Below, in pieces: positions 34,842 to 44,401 of a stretch of 64,000 nt of DNA. The translations under genes were made by a program, and so were the position numbers. Under the pieces are notes generated by a model. The model ran no database searches. It had not been told where the DNA came from and saw only the letters and a program-made list of their open reading frames with translations. Location: the NCBI GenBank assembly GCA_039029355.1, contig JBCCGI010000027.1:27254-91253 (forward strand), written 5' to 3'. The stretch comes from JBCCGI01 sp039029355. GTDB taxonomy: Bacteria > Planctomycetota > UBA1135 > GCA-002686595. Every line of letters begins with the position of its first letter. Position 1 is the stretch's first letter.

Positions 34842-34847
34842 AGAATA
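34842..34847 (-). promoter_or_regulatory. Candidate near-leaderless -10 (TATTCT)
   Basis: On the minus strand TATTCT is followed by eight bases and the ATG at 34833. It sits in the 30-bp gap after the YfhO-family gene, so the AftB-like gene may have its own start of transcription. Confidence 0.4.
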
Positions 34848-34863
34848 GGCGCGGCGACGCCGC

Positions 34864-37158
34864 TTAGCCCGCGCTTTCGGCGCGGCGGCGCGGCGGGAGC
34901 AGCAGCCCGAGGGCGAGCAATAGCCCCGCCGCCCCCAGCCCGAAGCCCAGCTGGGCGCTCGCCGGGGCGTAGCGCGCCTCGACCACCGCGGCGCCGGCGG
35001 GGAGCAGCACCGCGCTCGCCACCCCGTCCGCGCGCGCCGGCCGGACGGCGGCACCGTCGACCTCGACGCGCCAGGCCGGGTGGAAGCACCAGGGCTCGGA
35101 CACCACCAGGAAGCGCGCGCGGTCGGCGGGCTGCGGCAGGCGGATCCGCAGCGCGTTCGCGCCGTCGCGCTCCAGCTCGCCGGCGCCCGCCGGCTGCGCG
35201 CCCGCCAGCCCGGCGAGGAGCCCGCCCAGCGCGCGCCGTCCCTCCGCGTCGAGGGGCTGGCTCGCGCGTACAACGACGGCTCCGTCCGGCGCCGCCGCGC
35301 CGTCGAGCACGAGGTAGGCGTCGACCGCCGGCGCCGCCTCGCCCGGCTCCTCGCCGAGCTGAACGGCGGCCATGCGCGTCGGATCGAAGGCGGGGTCGTC
35401 GAACAGCGCCCGCGCCGTGTCCTCGTCGCAGTCGCCCAGCACGCCGACCACGACCTCCGGCAGGAAGGCCCGCGGGCGGGCGTGGGGGTTCGCGCTGGCG
35501 CGCCGCCCGTCCACGTCGGCGGGGTAGAGCTCCTCGCCCGGCGCGCCGGTGAGCACCTCGCGCTTGGGCCGGCGCCCCTCGACCACGACGCCGACCGACA
35601 GCACGCCCAAGCGCTTGAGCCGCACCGCGCGCGCGAGCGGCGCCTCGCCCGCGACCTGAAAGACGTGGCGCTCGAGCTCCGGCGGCCACGCGTAGCCGAG
35701 AAAGCCGTTGACGCCTTCGAGCCCGAGGCTGGTGGTGAGCAGCTGCTCGGTGCGCGGGCCGATGCGCGCGCCCTCGAGGTAGGCGACCCGCTCGCCCGGC
35801 CCTTCGCCGGCCCTCGCGCGCTCGGCGGCCTCGGCCCAGTTCGGGTGGCGGGCGAGGATCTCCGCCCGCGACCCCGGGTTGCGCAGCGTCGGGTTCATCC
35901 AGTCCGAGTCGAGCAGCAGCGGGAGCTGCACCGCCGCGAGGACGAGCGGCAGCGCGAGCGCGATCCAGCGCCGCCCGGCGCGCCGCGCGCAGAACGCCGC
36001 CGCGTGCTGCGTGCCCAGCCCCGCCGCGACCGGCAGCCAGAGCGCGACCAGCGTCCACCCGCGGATCGAGCCCGAGCGGATGCGGTCGAAGGGCGGCACG
36101 AAGTCGTAGAGCACGCGGTGCAGCGGGCCGAGCGCGACCAGAAAGCCGACCAGCGCGGCGACGAGCGCAAAGCGCACAGCCGCGCGCCTCAGGGAGCACA
36201 GCGCCAGCGCCGCGAGCGCGACCGGCAGCCAGCCGCCGAGGTAGAGCGACACGCGCCGCGCGACCTCGGACGCTTCGCGCTCGCCGCGCCCGCCCAGCGA
36301 CAGGCCGCGCGCCACCTCGTAGTCGAGCGCCCCCGACCGGTTGGTCGTCGCCAGCCACTCCCACGCCGGCAGCGCCTTCGCGGCGATCAGCAGCGCCGCC
36401 GCGACGCCGGCCAGCGAGCCCAGGCGCAGCAGACGCGCGCGGGCCTCGCGCCCGCCGAGCCCCCCGCGCAGCGCGAGAAAGAGCGCGAGGCCGACCGCGG
36501 TGTACGCGATCACGAAGAGCCCGCCGGTGAAGACCTGCAGCGCGATGAGCAGCGCGAGCGCGCCGGCCGCACGCCGCGGCGCGCGGCCGAAGAGCAGCCC
36601 GTCCGCCGCGAGGAAGATCCACGGCGCGAGGGCGTGGGCCGCGCCGTACACCACCAGGTTCAGGTGGTCGAGCCGCAGGAAGTGGCTCAGCCCGAAGAGG
36701 AGCGCGGCGAGCAGCGCTCCCGCCTCGCCGCCTCCGTCCGACGCCGCGGCCTCGCGCCGCCACAGCGCGAGACAAAGCAGGTAGGCCCCGAGCGCACCCA
36801 GCCCGAGGTGCAGCAGCACCGTGAGATTCGCCGCCAGGAGCGGCGGACAGAGCGCCGCCAGCGCGACGACCGGCGGGTACAGCGTGGGGTTCTCGGGATT
36901 GGCGTGGAAAGGCGTGCCGCCCAGGATCCAGCTCTGCCAGAGCGGGAACGAGCGCTCGTCGCGCAGCGCGCGGCCGAGAATCTCGAAGCGCGGCAGGTTG
37001 ACGTGCGCCGCATCGAGGCCGAAGTAGAGCGCGTCGCCCGAGGCCAGGTGCAGGTGGAGCGCGACCGGGAGCGCGAAGGCGAGGAGCGCGAGCCCGACCG
37101 CGACGCTTCGCCGCGGCGGGGGCGAGGGCGCGGCGGTGCTGTCGGAGTGCGGGGCCAC
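34864..37158 (-). CDS. YfhO-family membrane protein (putative GT-C glycosyltransferase)
   Basis: A 764-residue polytopic protein with about 12 hydrophobic segments. It has the YfhO family layout: an acidic first loop (YFGLDAAHVNLPRFEILG), HANPENPTLYPPVVALAAL, FGLSHFLRLDHLNLVVYGA, and a large C-terminal soluble part (about 430-735) before a final helix. Characterised YfhO proteins help glycosylate lipoteichoic acid in Firmicutes. In planctomycetes the substrate is unknown. The start is GTG 37158, and TAGGAT lies 9 nt upstream on this strand. It forms a same-strand group with the AftB-like and MscK-like genes. Confidence 0.75.
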   Translation of the reverse strand: MAPHSDSTAAPSPPPRRSVAVGLALLAFALPVALHLHLASGDALYFGLDAAHVNLPRFEILGRALRDERSFPLWQSWILGGTPFHANPENPTLYPPVVALAALCPPLLAANLTVLLHLGLGALGAYLLCLALWRREAAASDGGGEAGALLAALLFGLSHFLRLDHLNLVVYGAAHALAPWIFLAADGLLFGRAPRRAAGALALLIALQVFTGGLFVIAYTAVGLALFLALRGGLGGREARARLLRLGSLAGVAAALLIAAKALPAWEWLATTNRSGALDYEVARGLSLGGRGEREASEVARRVSLYLGGWLPVALAALALCSLRRAAVRFALVAALVGFLVALGPLHRVLYDFVPPFDRIRSGSIRGWTLVALWLPVAAGLGTQHAAAFCARRAGRRWIALALPLVLAAVQLPLLLDSDWMNPTLRNPGSRAEILARHPNWAEAAERARAGEGPGERVAYLEGARIGPRTEQLLTTSLGLEGVNGFLGYAWPPELERHVFQVAGEAPLARAVRLKRLGVLSVGVVVEGRRPKREVLTGAPGEELYPADVDGRRASANPHARPRAFLPEVVVGVLGDCDEDTARALFDDPAFDPTRMAAVQLGEEPGEAAPAVDAYLVLDGAAAPDGAVVVRASQPLDAEGRRALGGLLAGLAGAQPAGAGELERDGANALRIRLPQPADRARFLVVSEPWCFHPAWRVEVDGAAVRPARADGVASAVLLPAGAAVVEARYAPASAQLGFGLGAAGLLLALGLLLPPRRRAESAG

Positions 37159-37336
37159 GGGCCGGGGATCCTAACCGGCGCGCCGAGGCGTGCCGAGCGG
37201 CCGCGCCGGTTGACGGGGCCGCCCCGGGGCGCTCGAATGGTTCGCCGCGATTCCCGCACGGCGCCCCCCGCCCGCGCGCGGGAGGCCGCTCCCCCCCGGA
37301 CTCAGCAACGCAAGCGGAACCCAGCAAGGACCCCCC

Positions 37337-38236
37337 ATGACGCTCCTCGTCGTCGGCACCATCGCCTTTGACTCGGTCGAGACGCCCTACGACCGCCGCG
37401 ATCAGACCCTCGGCGGGTCGGCCACGCACTTCGCCCACGCCGCCGCGCACTTCGGGCCGGTGCGGCTGGTCGGCATCGTGGGGGAGGACTTCCCGGACGA
37501 GCACCTCACGGGCTTCCGCGCGCGCGAGATCGACTGCGCGGGGGTCGAGGTCTCAAAGGGCAAGACCTTCGCCTGGGGCGGCCGCTACGAGGCGGACTGG
37601 AACACGCGCCACACGCTGTTCACCGACCTCAACGTGCTCGAGCACTTCCAGCCGAAGGTGCCCGACAGCCAGCGCGGCACCGAGTACGTGTTCCTCGCGA
37701 ACGGCACGCCGTCGGTGCAGCGCGCCGCGCTCGACCAGTGCGAGTCGCCGGCGCTGGTCGTGGCCGACACGATGAATCTGTGGATCGACATCGCGAAGGA
37801 CGACCTGCTCGACCTCCTGCGCCACATCGACGGCCTGGTGCTGAACGACGAGGAAGCGCGCATGCTCACCGGCGAGCGCAACCTGATCCGGGCGGCCCGC
37901 AAGACGCTCGAGCTCGGCCCGCGCTTCGTCATCCTCAAGAAGGGCGAGCACGGCGCGTTCCTCGTCGGCGAGGACCTGCACTTCGCGCTGCCGGCGTACC
38001 CGGTCGACGACGTGGTCGACCCGACCGGCGCGGGCGACTCCTTCGCCGGCGGCTTCATGGGCTACCTCGCCTCGGTGCGCAACACGCAGCCGCACACGCT
38101 GCGCCGCGCCATGCTCTACGGCACGGTCACCGCGTCGTTCTGCGTCGAGGGCTTCAGCATCGACTCGCAGGTCGCACGCAGCCGCTCGGACATCGAGACG
38201 CGCTACAACGAGCTGGCGTCGATCGTGACGCTCTAG
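37337..38236 (+). CDS. PfkB-family sugar/nucleoside kinase
   Basis: A 299-residue ribokinase-fold kinase. The N-terminal TLLVVGTIAFDSVETP and LGGSATHFAHAAAHFG (substrate-binding GG) and the C-terminal signature DPTGAGDSFAGGF (catalytic Asp and anion hole, about residues 228-240) are all intact. VILKKGEHGAFL is the usual strand before it. It phosphorylates a sugar, nucleoside or similar alcohol with ATP in the cytoplasm. The substrate is not deducible. AAGGA 6 nt before ATG supports the start. The RNA phosphodiesterase gene follows after 18 nt. Confidence 0.87.
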   Translation: MTLLVVGTIAFDSVETPYDRRDQTLGGSATHFAHAAAHFGPVRLVGIVGEDFPDEHLTGFRAREIDCAGVEVSKGKTFAWGGRYEADWNTRHTLFTDLNVLEHFQPKVPDSQRGTEYVFLANGTPSVQRAALDQCESPALVVADTMNLWIDIAKDDLLDLLRHIDGLVLNDEEARMLTGERNLIRAARKTLELGPRFVILKKGEHGAFLVGEDLHFALPAYPVDDVVDPTGAGDSFAGGFMGYLASVRNTQPHTLRRAMLYGTVTASFCVEGFSIDSQVARSRSDIETRYNELASIVTL

Positions 38237-38254
38237 CCCCGCGCGGACGCCCCC

Positions 38255-38854
38255 ATGGCCCAGGCACGGGTCTTCGTGGCGCTCGGCCTCGGGGCCGAGC
38301 TCGGCGCTTGGGCGCTGGACGAGGTGCGCGCCGCGCTGGGCGGCGAGCTCACGCGCTGGCGCCTGCCGCGGGCCGCGGGGCTGCACCTGACGCTGGCCTT
38401 CCTCGGCGACGTGGAGCGCGAGGCGCTGGGGCCGCTCGCGGCCGCGCTGGTGGGGCACCTGACCGGCGCCGCAGCCCCGCAGCTGGTGCTGCGCGGCGCC
38501 GGCGCCTTTCCGCGCCGCGGCGCGGAGCGGGTGCTCTGGCTGGGGGCCGACGAGCCCGCGGCCGAGGGGCGGCTGGCGGAGCTCCACCGGCGGACCCTCG
38601 CCGGCGTGGAGGCCGGGCTGGGCGCGGCGGGGATCGAGCTGCCGCGGGAGCTGCGCGGCGGCGGGCGGCCCTTCCGCCCGCACGTGACCGTGGCGCGGCC
38701 GAAGCGGCCCCCCGGGCGGGCGCCGGAGGCGTTCTTCGGGCTGGCTTCGGGCCGGACGGTGGCGGTGGAGGAGGCCACGCTGTTCGAGTCCGTGCGCGCG
38801 CCGAGCGGGCCGCCGGTGTACGAGCCGCGCGCGACCTTCGCGCTCGACGGCTGA
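38255..38854 (+). CDS. thpR: RNA 2',3'-cyclic phosphodiesterase (2'-5' RNA ligase family)
   Basis: A 199-residue two-histidine (2H) phosphoesterase. The paired motifs are HLTLAFLG (His44, Thr46) and HVTVARP (His143, Thr145), with RVFVALGL at the N-terminus. ThpR hydrolyses RNA 2',3'-cyclic phosphates and was first described as a 2'-5' RNA ligase. Its length is normal. The gene is probably co-transcribed with the PfkB kinase and is followed by an intrinsic terminator whose stem overlaps the last codons, separating it from recA. Confidence 0.82.
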   Translation: MAQARVFVALGLGAELGAWALDEVRAALGGELTRWRLPRAAGLHLTLAFLGDVEREALGPLAAALVGHLTGAAAPQLVLRGAGAFPRRGAERVLWLGADEPAAEGRLAELHRRTLAGVEAGLGAAGIELPRELRGGGRPFRPHVTVARPKRPPGRAPEAFFGLASGRTVAVEEATLFESVRAPSGPPVYEPRATFALDG

Positions 38855-38862
38855 CGTTTTTT
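38823..38862 (+). terminator. Intrinsic terminator after thpR
   Basis: AGCCG (38823-38827) pairs with CGGCT (38848-38852), and GCGCGA (38829-38834) pairs with TCGCGC (38838-38843) inside it. Six T residues follow at 38857-38862. This is the clearest intrinsic terminator in the window, and the stem overlaps the 3' end of the coding region. Confidence 0.6.
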
Positions 38863-38934
38863 GCGCCGCAAGCGACACCGTGGGCGGCGCGGCGAGTCTG
38901 TTGGCTAAGGGCGCAATCCGCCTCCCCGAGACGC

Positions 38935-38963
38935 TTCCTGGCGCCCTGCCCAAGCGCTAGGAT
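38935..38963 (+). promoter_or_regulatory. Candidate recA promoter
   Basis: TTCCTG (38935-38940), a 17-nt spacer and TAGGAT (38958-38963) lie 55 nt before the recA ATG. The -10 box resembles others in this window. The -35 box is weak. Confidence 0.4.
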
Positions 38964-38977
38964 CGGTCCTTTCGGGG

Positions 38978-38995
38978 GGTGGATTCGATTCCACC
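38978..38995 (+). promoter_or_regulatory. Inverted repeat upstream of recA, possible operator
   Basis: GGTGGA and TCCACC form a perfect 6-bp inverted repeat around TTCGAT, which itself centres on palindromic TCGA. It lies just after the candidate -10 box and ends 23 nt before the recA ATG. It could be a repressor site or an mRNA hairpin. It matches neither the proteobacterial CTGTN8ACAG nor the Gram-positive GAACN4GTTC LexA box. Confidence 0.4.
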
Positions 38996-39018
38996 AAACA
39001 CCAGGACGACGACTTCCC

Positions 39019-40194
<1,176 letters not shown>

Positions 40195-40202
40195 AGCCCG
40201 CC

Positions 40203-42866
40203 ATGAGCGACCTGACCGCCGCTTCCGTTCGGCGCGCGTTCCTCGACTTCTTCGTCGAGCGCGGCCATCGGGAGGTCCCATCGTCTCCCGTCGCGCCCCT
40301 GGACGACCCGACCCTGCTGTTCACGAACGCGGGGATGAACCAGTTCAAGGACGTGTTCCTGGGCACCGGCGAGCGCGACTACTCGCGCGCCGTCGACACG
40401 CAGAAGTGCATCCGGGTCTCCGGCAAGCACAACGACCTCGAAGAGGTGGGGATGGACACGTACCACCACACCTTCTTCGAGATGCTCGGGAACTGGTCCT
40501 TCGGCGACTACTTCAAGGAAGAAGCGATCGTCTGGGCCTGGGGCCTGCTGACCGAGGTGTGGAAGCTGCCCAAGGAGCGCCTTTGGGTCAGCGTCTTCGC
40601 GGGCGATCCCGACGACGGGCTGCCGGCCGACGAAGAGGCCGAGCGCATCTGGCGCGAGAAGACCGACATCGACCCGAGCCGCATCCTGCGCTTCTCCAAG
40701 GAGGACAACTTCTGGGAGATGGGCGACACCGGCCCCTGCGGCCCGTGCTCCGAGATCCACATCGACCGCGGCGCCCCGGGTGAGGACCCCGCGGACGGCG
40801 CGGACCCGAAGATCGGCGTCAACGCCGGCAACGAGCGCTTCATCGAGCTCTGGAACCTCGTGTTCATGGAGTTCAACCGCCTGGACGACGGCTCCCTCAG
40901 GCCGCTGCCGGCCAAGCACGTCGACACCGGCATGGGCTTCGAGCGCATCCTGTCGGTGCTGCAGGGCAAGAGCTCGAACTACGACACCGACCTGTTCACG
41001 CCGCTCTTCCGCGCGGTCGAGGAGATCTCCGGCAAGAGCTACGGCTCGACCCAGGACCCGAGCGACGTGGCCTTCCGCGTGATCGCCGACCACGTGCGCG
41101 CGGCGTCGGCCTCCTTCGCCGACGGCGTGCTGCCCTCCAACACCGGCCGGGGCTACGTGATGCGCCGGCTGATCCGCCGCGCCTCACGCTACGGACGCCA
41201 ACAGCTCGGCCTCGAGGAGCCGTTCCTCTGGAAGCTCGTGCCGACCGTGGCCGAGATCCTCGGCGGGGCCTTCCCCAGCATCCCCGAACGACTGGAGCAC
41301 GTGCAGCTCCTGATCCGCGAGGAGGAAAAGGCCTTCGGCCGCACGCTGGACCGCGGCCTGGTGCGCTTCGCCGAGCTGGCCGAGCGCGTCGGTAGCGACG
41401 GCAAGGTGCTGCCGGGCGACGAGGCGTACGAGCTCTACGCGACCTACGGCTTCCCCCAGGACCTGGTCGAGCTCATGGCCCGCGAGCGGGGCATGGAGGT
41501 CGACCTCGACGCCTGGGAGACCGCCCGGGCCAAGCACCAGGAGGCGAGCCGCTCCGAGGGCACCTTCCGCCAGATCCTGTCCGCCGAGGAGCTCGAGGAG
41601 CTGCCGGCGACCCGCTCGACCTATCACGACGACGGCGAGCCCGCCGAGCGCCTGGAGACCCGCGTGGCGGGCCTGTTCCTGCGCGACGGGGGGCACGACG
41701 CCCTGGTGCTCGAGGCGAGCCCGTTCTACGCCGAGTCCGGCGGCCAGGTGGGCGACTCGGGCCGCGTCGAGGCCGCCGACGGGACCTTTCGCTTCGAGGT
41801 GCGGGACACGCAGAAGATGGGCTCGGTCGTGGTCCACCTCGGCAGCGCCGAGGGTTCGGCCAACCCCGGGCTCGAGGTGGCGGCCAGCTCGGATTCCGCG
41901 CGGCGCGACCTGACGCGCAAGAACCACACCGCCACGCACCTGCTGCACGCCGCGCTGCGGACCGTGCTGGGCGACCACGTCACCCAGCAGGGCTCGTACG
42001 TGGGCCCCGACCGCCTGCGCTTCGACTTCGCGCACCCACGCGCGGTGACCCCCGAGGAGATCGACCGCATCGAAGAGCTCGTCAACGGCGAGGTCGCGCG
42101 CAACCGCGCCGTGGCCACTACCGTCGAGGATCTCGAGGCGGCCAAGGCGCGCGGCGTGATGGCGCTGTTCGGCGAGAAGTACGACGAGCGCGTGCGCGTG
42201 GTCGAGGTGCCGGGCTTCTCCACGGAGCTCTGCGGCGGCACCCACGTCGCCGCCGCCGGCGACATCGGCACCTTCGTGCTGGTCTCCGAAGGCGCGATCC
42301 AGGCCGGCGTGCGGCGTGTGGAAGCGCTGACCGGGCCGGCGGCCGTGAGGTGGGTCCAGGAGCAGCGCGCCCTGCTGCGTCAGACGGCACAGATGCTCCG
42401 CGCCGCGCCCCCCGAGCTTCCCGGCCGCATCGAGCAGCTGCAGAAGCAGGTCAAGGAGGCCAAAAAGGCCCAGAAGAAGTCCTCGAAGGCCGACGTGGGC
42501 TCGGCCCTGGAGACGGTGAAGGCCAAGCTGGAGGACGTCGCCGGGGTCCAGTCCGGGGTCGTGCCGCTCGAGCTGGACCAGCAGGGCCTGCGCGACCTCG
42601 CGACCCGCGTCCAGTCGCTTTCGGACGACCTGGCGGTCGTCCTCTTGGGACGGGCCGGGGACAAGGTCCCGTGGATCGTGATCTGCCGGCCGGGGGCCCA
42701 GGAGAAGGGACTCGGGTCGCGCGAGCTGATCCCGACGCTCCAGGAGCACCTGGGCGGTGGGGGAGGCGGTCGCCCCGAGCTGGCCCAGGGCCAGGGCCAG
42801 CGCGCCGACGCCATCTCCGCGGCCGAGGAAGCGCTCCGCGACCGAATCCGCGCTGTACTGACCTGA
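40203..42866 (+). CDS. alaS: Alanyl-tRNA synthetase
   Basis: AlaRS charges tRNA-Ala and clears Ser/Gly mischarging. The protein has 887 residues, normal length. The class II catalytic core contains FTNAGMNQFKDVFLG (motif 1 region), KHNDLEEVGMDTYHHTFFEMLGNWSFGDYF split by family motifs, and GDTGPCGPCSEIHID. The editing domain has HTATHLLHAALR (HxxxH) and CGGTHVAAAGDIG (zinc-binding Cys and His). A C-terminal coiled coil and oligomerisation part (about 730-885) ends with the glycine-rich GGGGGGRPELAQGQG motif. It starts 8 nt after recA and is probably co-transcribed with it. Confidence 0.97.
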   Translation: MSDLTAASVRRAFLDFFVERGHREVPSSPVAPLDDPTLLFTNAGMNQFKDVFLGTGERDYSRAVDTQKCIRVSGKHNDLEEVGMDTYHHTFFEMLGNWSFGDYFKEEAIVWAWGLLTEVWKLPKERLWVSVFAGDPDDGLPADEEAERIWREKTDIDPSRILRFSKEDNFWEMGDTGPCGPCSEIHIDRGAPGEDPADGADPKIGVNAGNERFIELWNLVFMEFNRLDDGSLRPLPAKHVDTGMGFERILSVLQGKSSNYDTDLFTPLFRAVEEISGKSYGSTQDPSDVAFRVIADHVRAASASFADGVLPSNTGRGYVMRRLIRRASRYGRQQLGLEEPFLWKLVPTVAEILGGAFPSIPERLEHVQLLIREEEKAFGRTLDRGLVRFAELAERVGSDGKVLPGDEAYELYATYGFPQDLVELMARERGMEVDLDAWETARAKHQEASRSEGTFRQILSAEELEELPATRSTYHDDGEPAERLETRVAGLFLRDGGHDALVLEASPFYAESGGQVGDSGRVEAADGTFRFEVRDTQKMGSVVVHLGSAEGSANPGLEVAASSDSARRDLTRKNHTATHLLHAALRTVLGDHVTQQGSYVGPDRLRFDFAHPRAVTPEEIDRIEELVNGEVARNRAVATTVEDLEAAKARGVMALFGEKYDERVRVVEVPGFSTELCGGTHVAAAGDIGTFVLVSEGAIQAGVRRVEALTGPAAVRWVQEQRALLRQTAQMLRAAPPELPGRIEQLQKQVKEAKKAQKKSSKADVGSALETVKAKLEDVAGVQSGVVPLELDQQGLRDLATRVQSLSDDLAVVLLGRAGDKVPWIVICRPGAQEKGLGSRELIPTLQEHLGGGGGGRPELAQGQGQRADAISAAEEALRDRIRAVLT

Positions 42867-42929
42867 CACCGCTCTCCGGGCGCCCAGCGTGGGGCTCAGG
42901 GGACCGACCCACGTGAATCGGGCCCCGCG

Positions 42930-42958
42930 TTGACACCCCTAGGGGCGCCCTCTACCAT
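42930..42958 (+). promoter_or_regulatory. Strong sigma70-type promoter of the rpmF-plsX-fab cluster
   Basis: A perfect TTGACA (42930-42935) is followed after 17 nt by TACCAT (42953-42958), the best promoter match in the window. The spacer begins with the perfect palindrome CCCCTAGGGG (42936-42945), a possible operator. The predicted transcript has a leader of about 60 nt before rpmF. Confidence 0.7.
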
Positions 42959-43028
42959 CCTTCGCCTTCTACGGGCCCCGTGGGCTCCGTCCGCTCACCG
43001 CTCGGCCCCAAGCTCCCGCAATCGACCC

Positions 43029-43235
43029 ATGCCGCACCCCAAGCGTCGCCAATCCAGCCACCGCCAGGGCATCCGCCGCTCGCACCTGGCCCTGAAGCCT
43101 CAGCAACTGGCGCACTGCGCCCGCTGTGGCGCCACGACCAAGCCGCACCGTGTCTGCGACAACTGCGGGTACTACGGCTTTGAGAAGGGCAGCGACAAGC
43201 GGGGTACCGAGGTCTTCCAGAAGGAAGACTTCTAG
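43029..43235 (+). CDS. rpmF: Ribosomal protein L32
   Basis: A 68-residue L32 of the large ribosomal subunit. It begins MPHPKRRQSSHRQGIRRSH, the conserved basic N-terminus of the family, and has a zinc ribbon with Cys30, Cys33, Cys43 and Cys46 (CARC and CDNC), the zinc-binding C+ form. It is the first gene of the fatty-acid cluster. rpmF-plsX linkage is widespread in bacteria and is thought to tie ribosome and membrane synthesis together. Confidence 0.95.
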   Translation: MPHPKRRQSSHRQGIRRSHLALKPQQLAHCARCGATTKPHRVCDNCGYYGFEKGSDKRGTEVFQKEDF

Positions 43236-43277
43236 GCCTCCGGTCGATCCGGTTCCGCGCGCGTCTGCGCCGCGTCT

Positions 43278-44300
43278 ATGACCGCCAACCGCATCGCCCT
43301 TGACGTGATGGGGGGCGACGATGCCCCCGAAGCCCTGATCCAGGGCGCACTGCACGCCTGCACGGCCCTCGGCACGCTTCGGATCGCTCCGGAGCGCATC
43401 GTGCTCGTGGGCGACAGCGACCGCACCGAATCGCTGCTCGTCAAGCACGGCGGCAACCCGGGCTTTGTCCTGCGCCACGCCTCCGAGGTGATCGGCATGG
43501 ACGAGAAGCCGGCCCAGGCGTTGCGGGCGAAGAAGGACGCCTCGATTTCCTCGGCCGTCGCGGCCGTGCGCTCCGGCGAGGCGGGCGCCGTCGTGAGCAT
43601 GGGCAACACCGGCGCCTGTGTGGGGGCCGCCACGCTCGGGCTTGGAACGCTCGAGGGCGTGCGCCGTCCGGGGATCGCGGTCACCCTGGACCTGACCGGG
43701 CACCCGGTCACCCTGATCGACATGGGGGCGAACATCGCCCCCAAGCCCGACCACCTCTTCCAGTACGGCGTGATGGGCGCCGTGTACGCCAGCCGCTGCC
43801 TGGGCACTCAGGAGCCGCGGATCGGGCTGCTCAACATCGGCGAGGAGGCCGACAAGGGCACCGACCTGATGCGCGAGGCGCACCGGCTGCTGGAGAGCTC
43901 CCCGCACCGCTTCGAGGGCAACCTCGAGGGCGGCGACATCTTCCGCGACCGCGCCGACGTCGTCATCACCGACGGCTTCACCGGGAACGTGATCCTCAAG
44001 CTGATGGAGGAGTTCTCGGGCTTCATGCTGAAGCTGGTGCTGAAGGAGTTCCGCAGCCACGCCGTCCAATGGGGCGACGAGGCGCTCGAAAAGGTGCGGC
44101 GCACGATCGACTACGCCGAGTACGGCGGCGCGCTGCTGCTCGGGGTGCGGGGCACGGTCGTCATCGGGCACGGGCGCTCGGACGCGATGGCCGTGGCCAA
44201 CGCCGTCGGGCTGGCCTGCCGTGCCATCGACGCGGGTGTCAACGCCCACATCGTCGACGGGCTGGCGCACCAGGCCGGGGTTCCCGATCACGACCCGTAG
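43278..44300 (+). CDS. plsX: Phosphate acyltransferase PlsX
   Basis: PlsX converts acyl-ACP to acyl-phosphate, the donor that PlsY uses to start phospholipid synthesis. A 340-residue protein with ALDVMGGDDAPEALIQGA at the N-terminus, VSMGNTGA, GLLNIGEEADKGTDL and DGFTGNVILKLMEE, all typical. The length is normal. It lies 42 nt after rpmF and is the second gene of the cluster. It is probably a peripheral inner-membrane enzyme, as in other bacteria. Confidence 0.95.
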   Translation: MTANRIALDVMGGDDAPEALIQGALHACTALGTLRIAPERIVLVGDSDRTESLLVKHGGNPGFVLRHASEVIGMDEKPAQALRAKKDASISSAVAAVRSGEAGAVVSMGNTGACVGAATLGLGTLEGVRRPGIAVTLDLTGHPVTLIDMGANIAPKPDHLFQYGVMGAVYASRCLGTQEPRIGLLNIGEEADKGTDLMREAHRLLESSPHRFEGNLEGGDIFRDRADVVITDGFTGNVILKLMEEFSGFMLKLVLKEFRSHAVQWGDEALEKVRRTIDYAEYGGALLLGVRGTVVIGHGRSDAMAVANAVGLACRAIDAGVNAHIVDGLAHQAGVPDHDP

Positions 44301-44331
44301 GGCCGGAAAACCGCCTCGATCCGCCTCCTTC

Positions 44332-44362
44332 TTGAGTCTCCCAGCGTGTTTGCGCATATAAG
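44332..44362 (+). promoter_or_regulatory. Candidate internal promoter before fabH
   Basis: TTGAGT (44332-44337) and TATAAG (44357-44362) are separated by 19 nt (18 nt if ATATAA at 44356 is used). This is an unusually AT-rich patch in a GC-rich region. The predicted leader before fabH is about 33 nt. Confidence 0.5.
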
Positions 44363-44401
44363 GGGCCGCAGGCCTCGCGAAACAAGGCCGTTTTCCTCCC
44401 T

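Noticed and set aside
34277..37504. Second long open frame (over 1000 codons) in another frame through the YfhO region
   Set aside because: Same-strand out-of-frame translation is compositionally biased and lacks any motif. The YfhO frame has helices and family blocks.
38974..39003. tRNA or tmRNA 3' end suggested by GGATTCGATTCC and a nearby CCA before recA
   Set aside because: The loop length does not fit a T-arm, and no acceptor, D- or anticodon arm can be drawn upstream. It is better explained as an inverted repeat.
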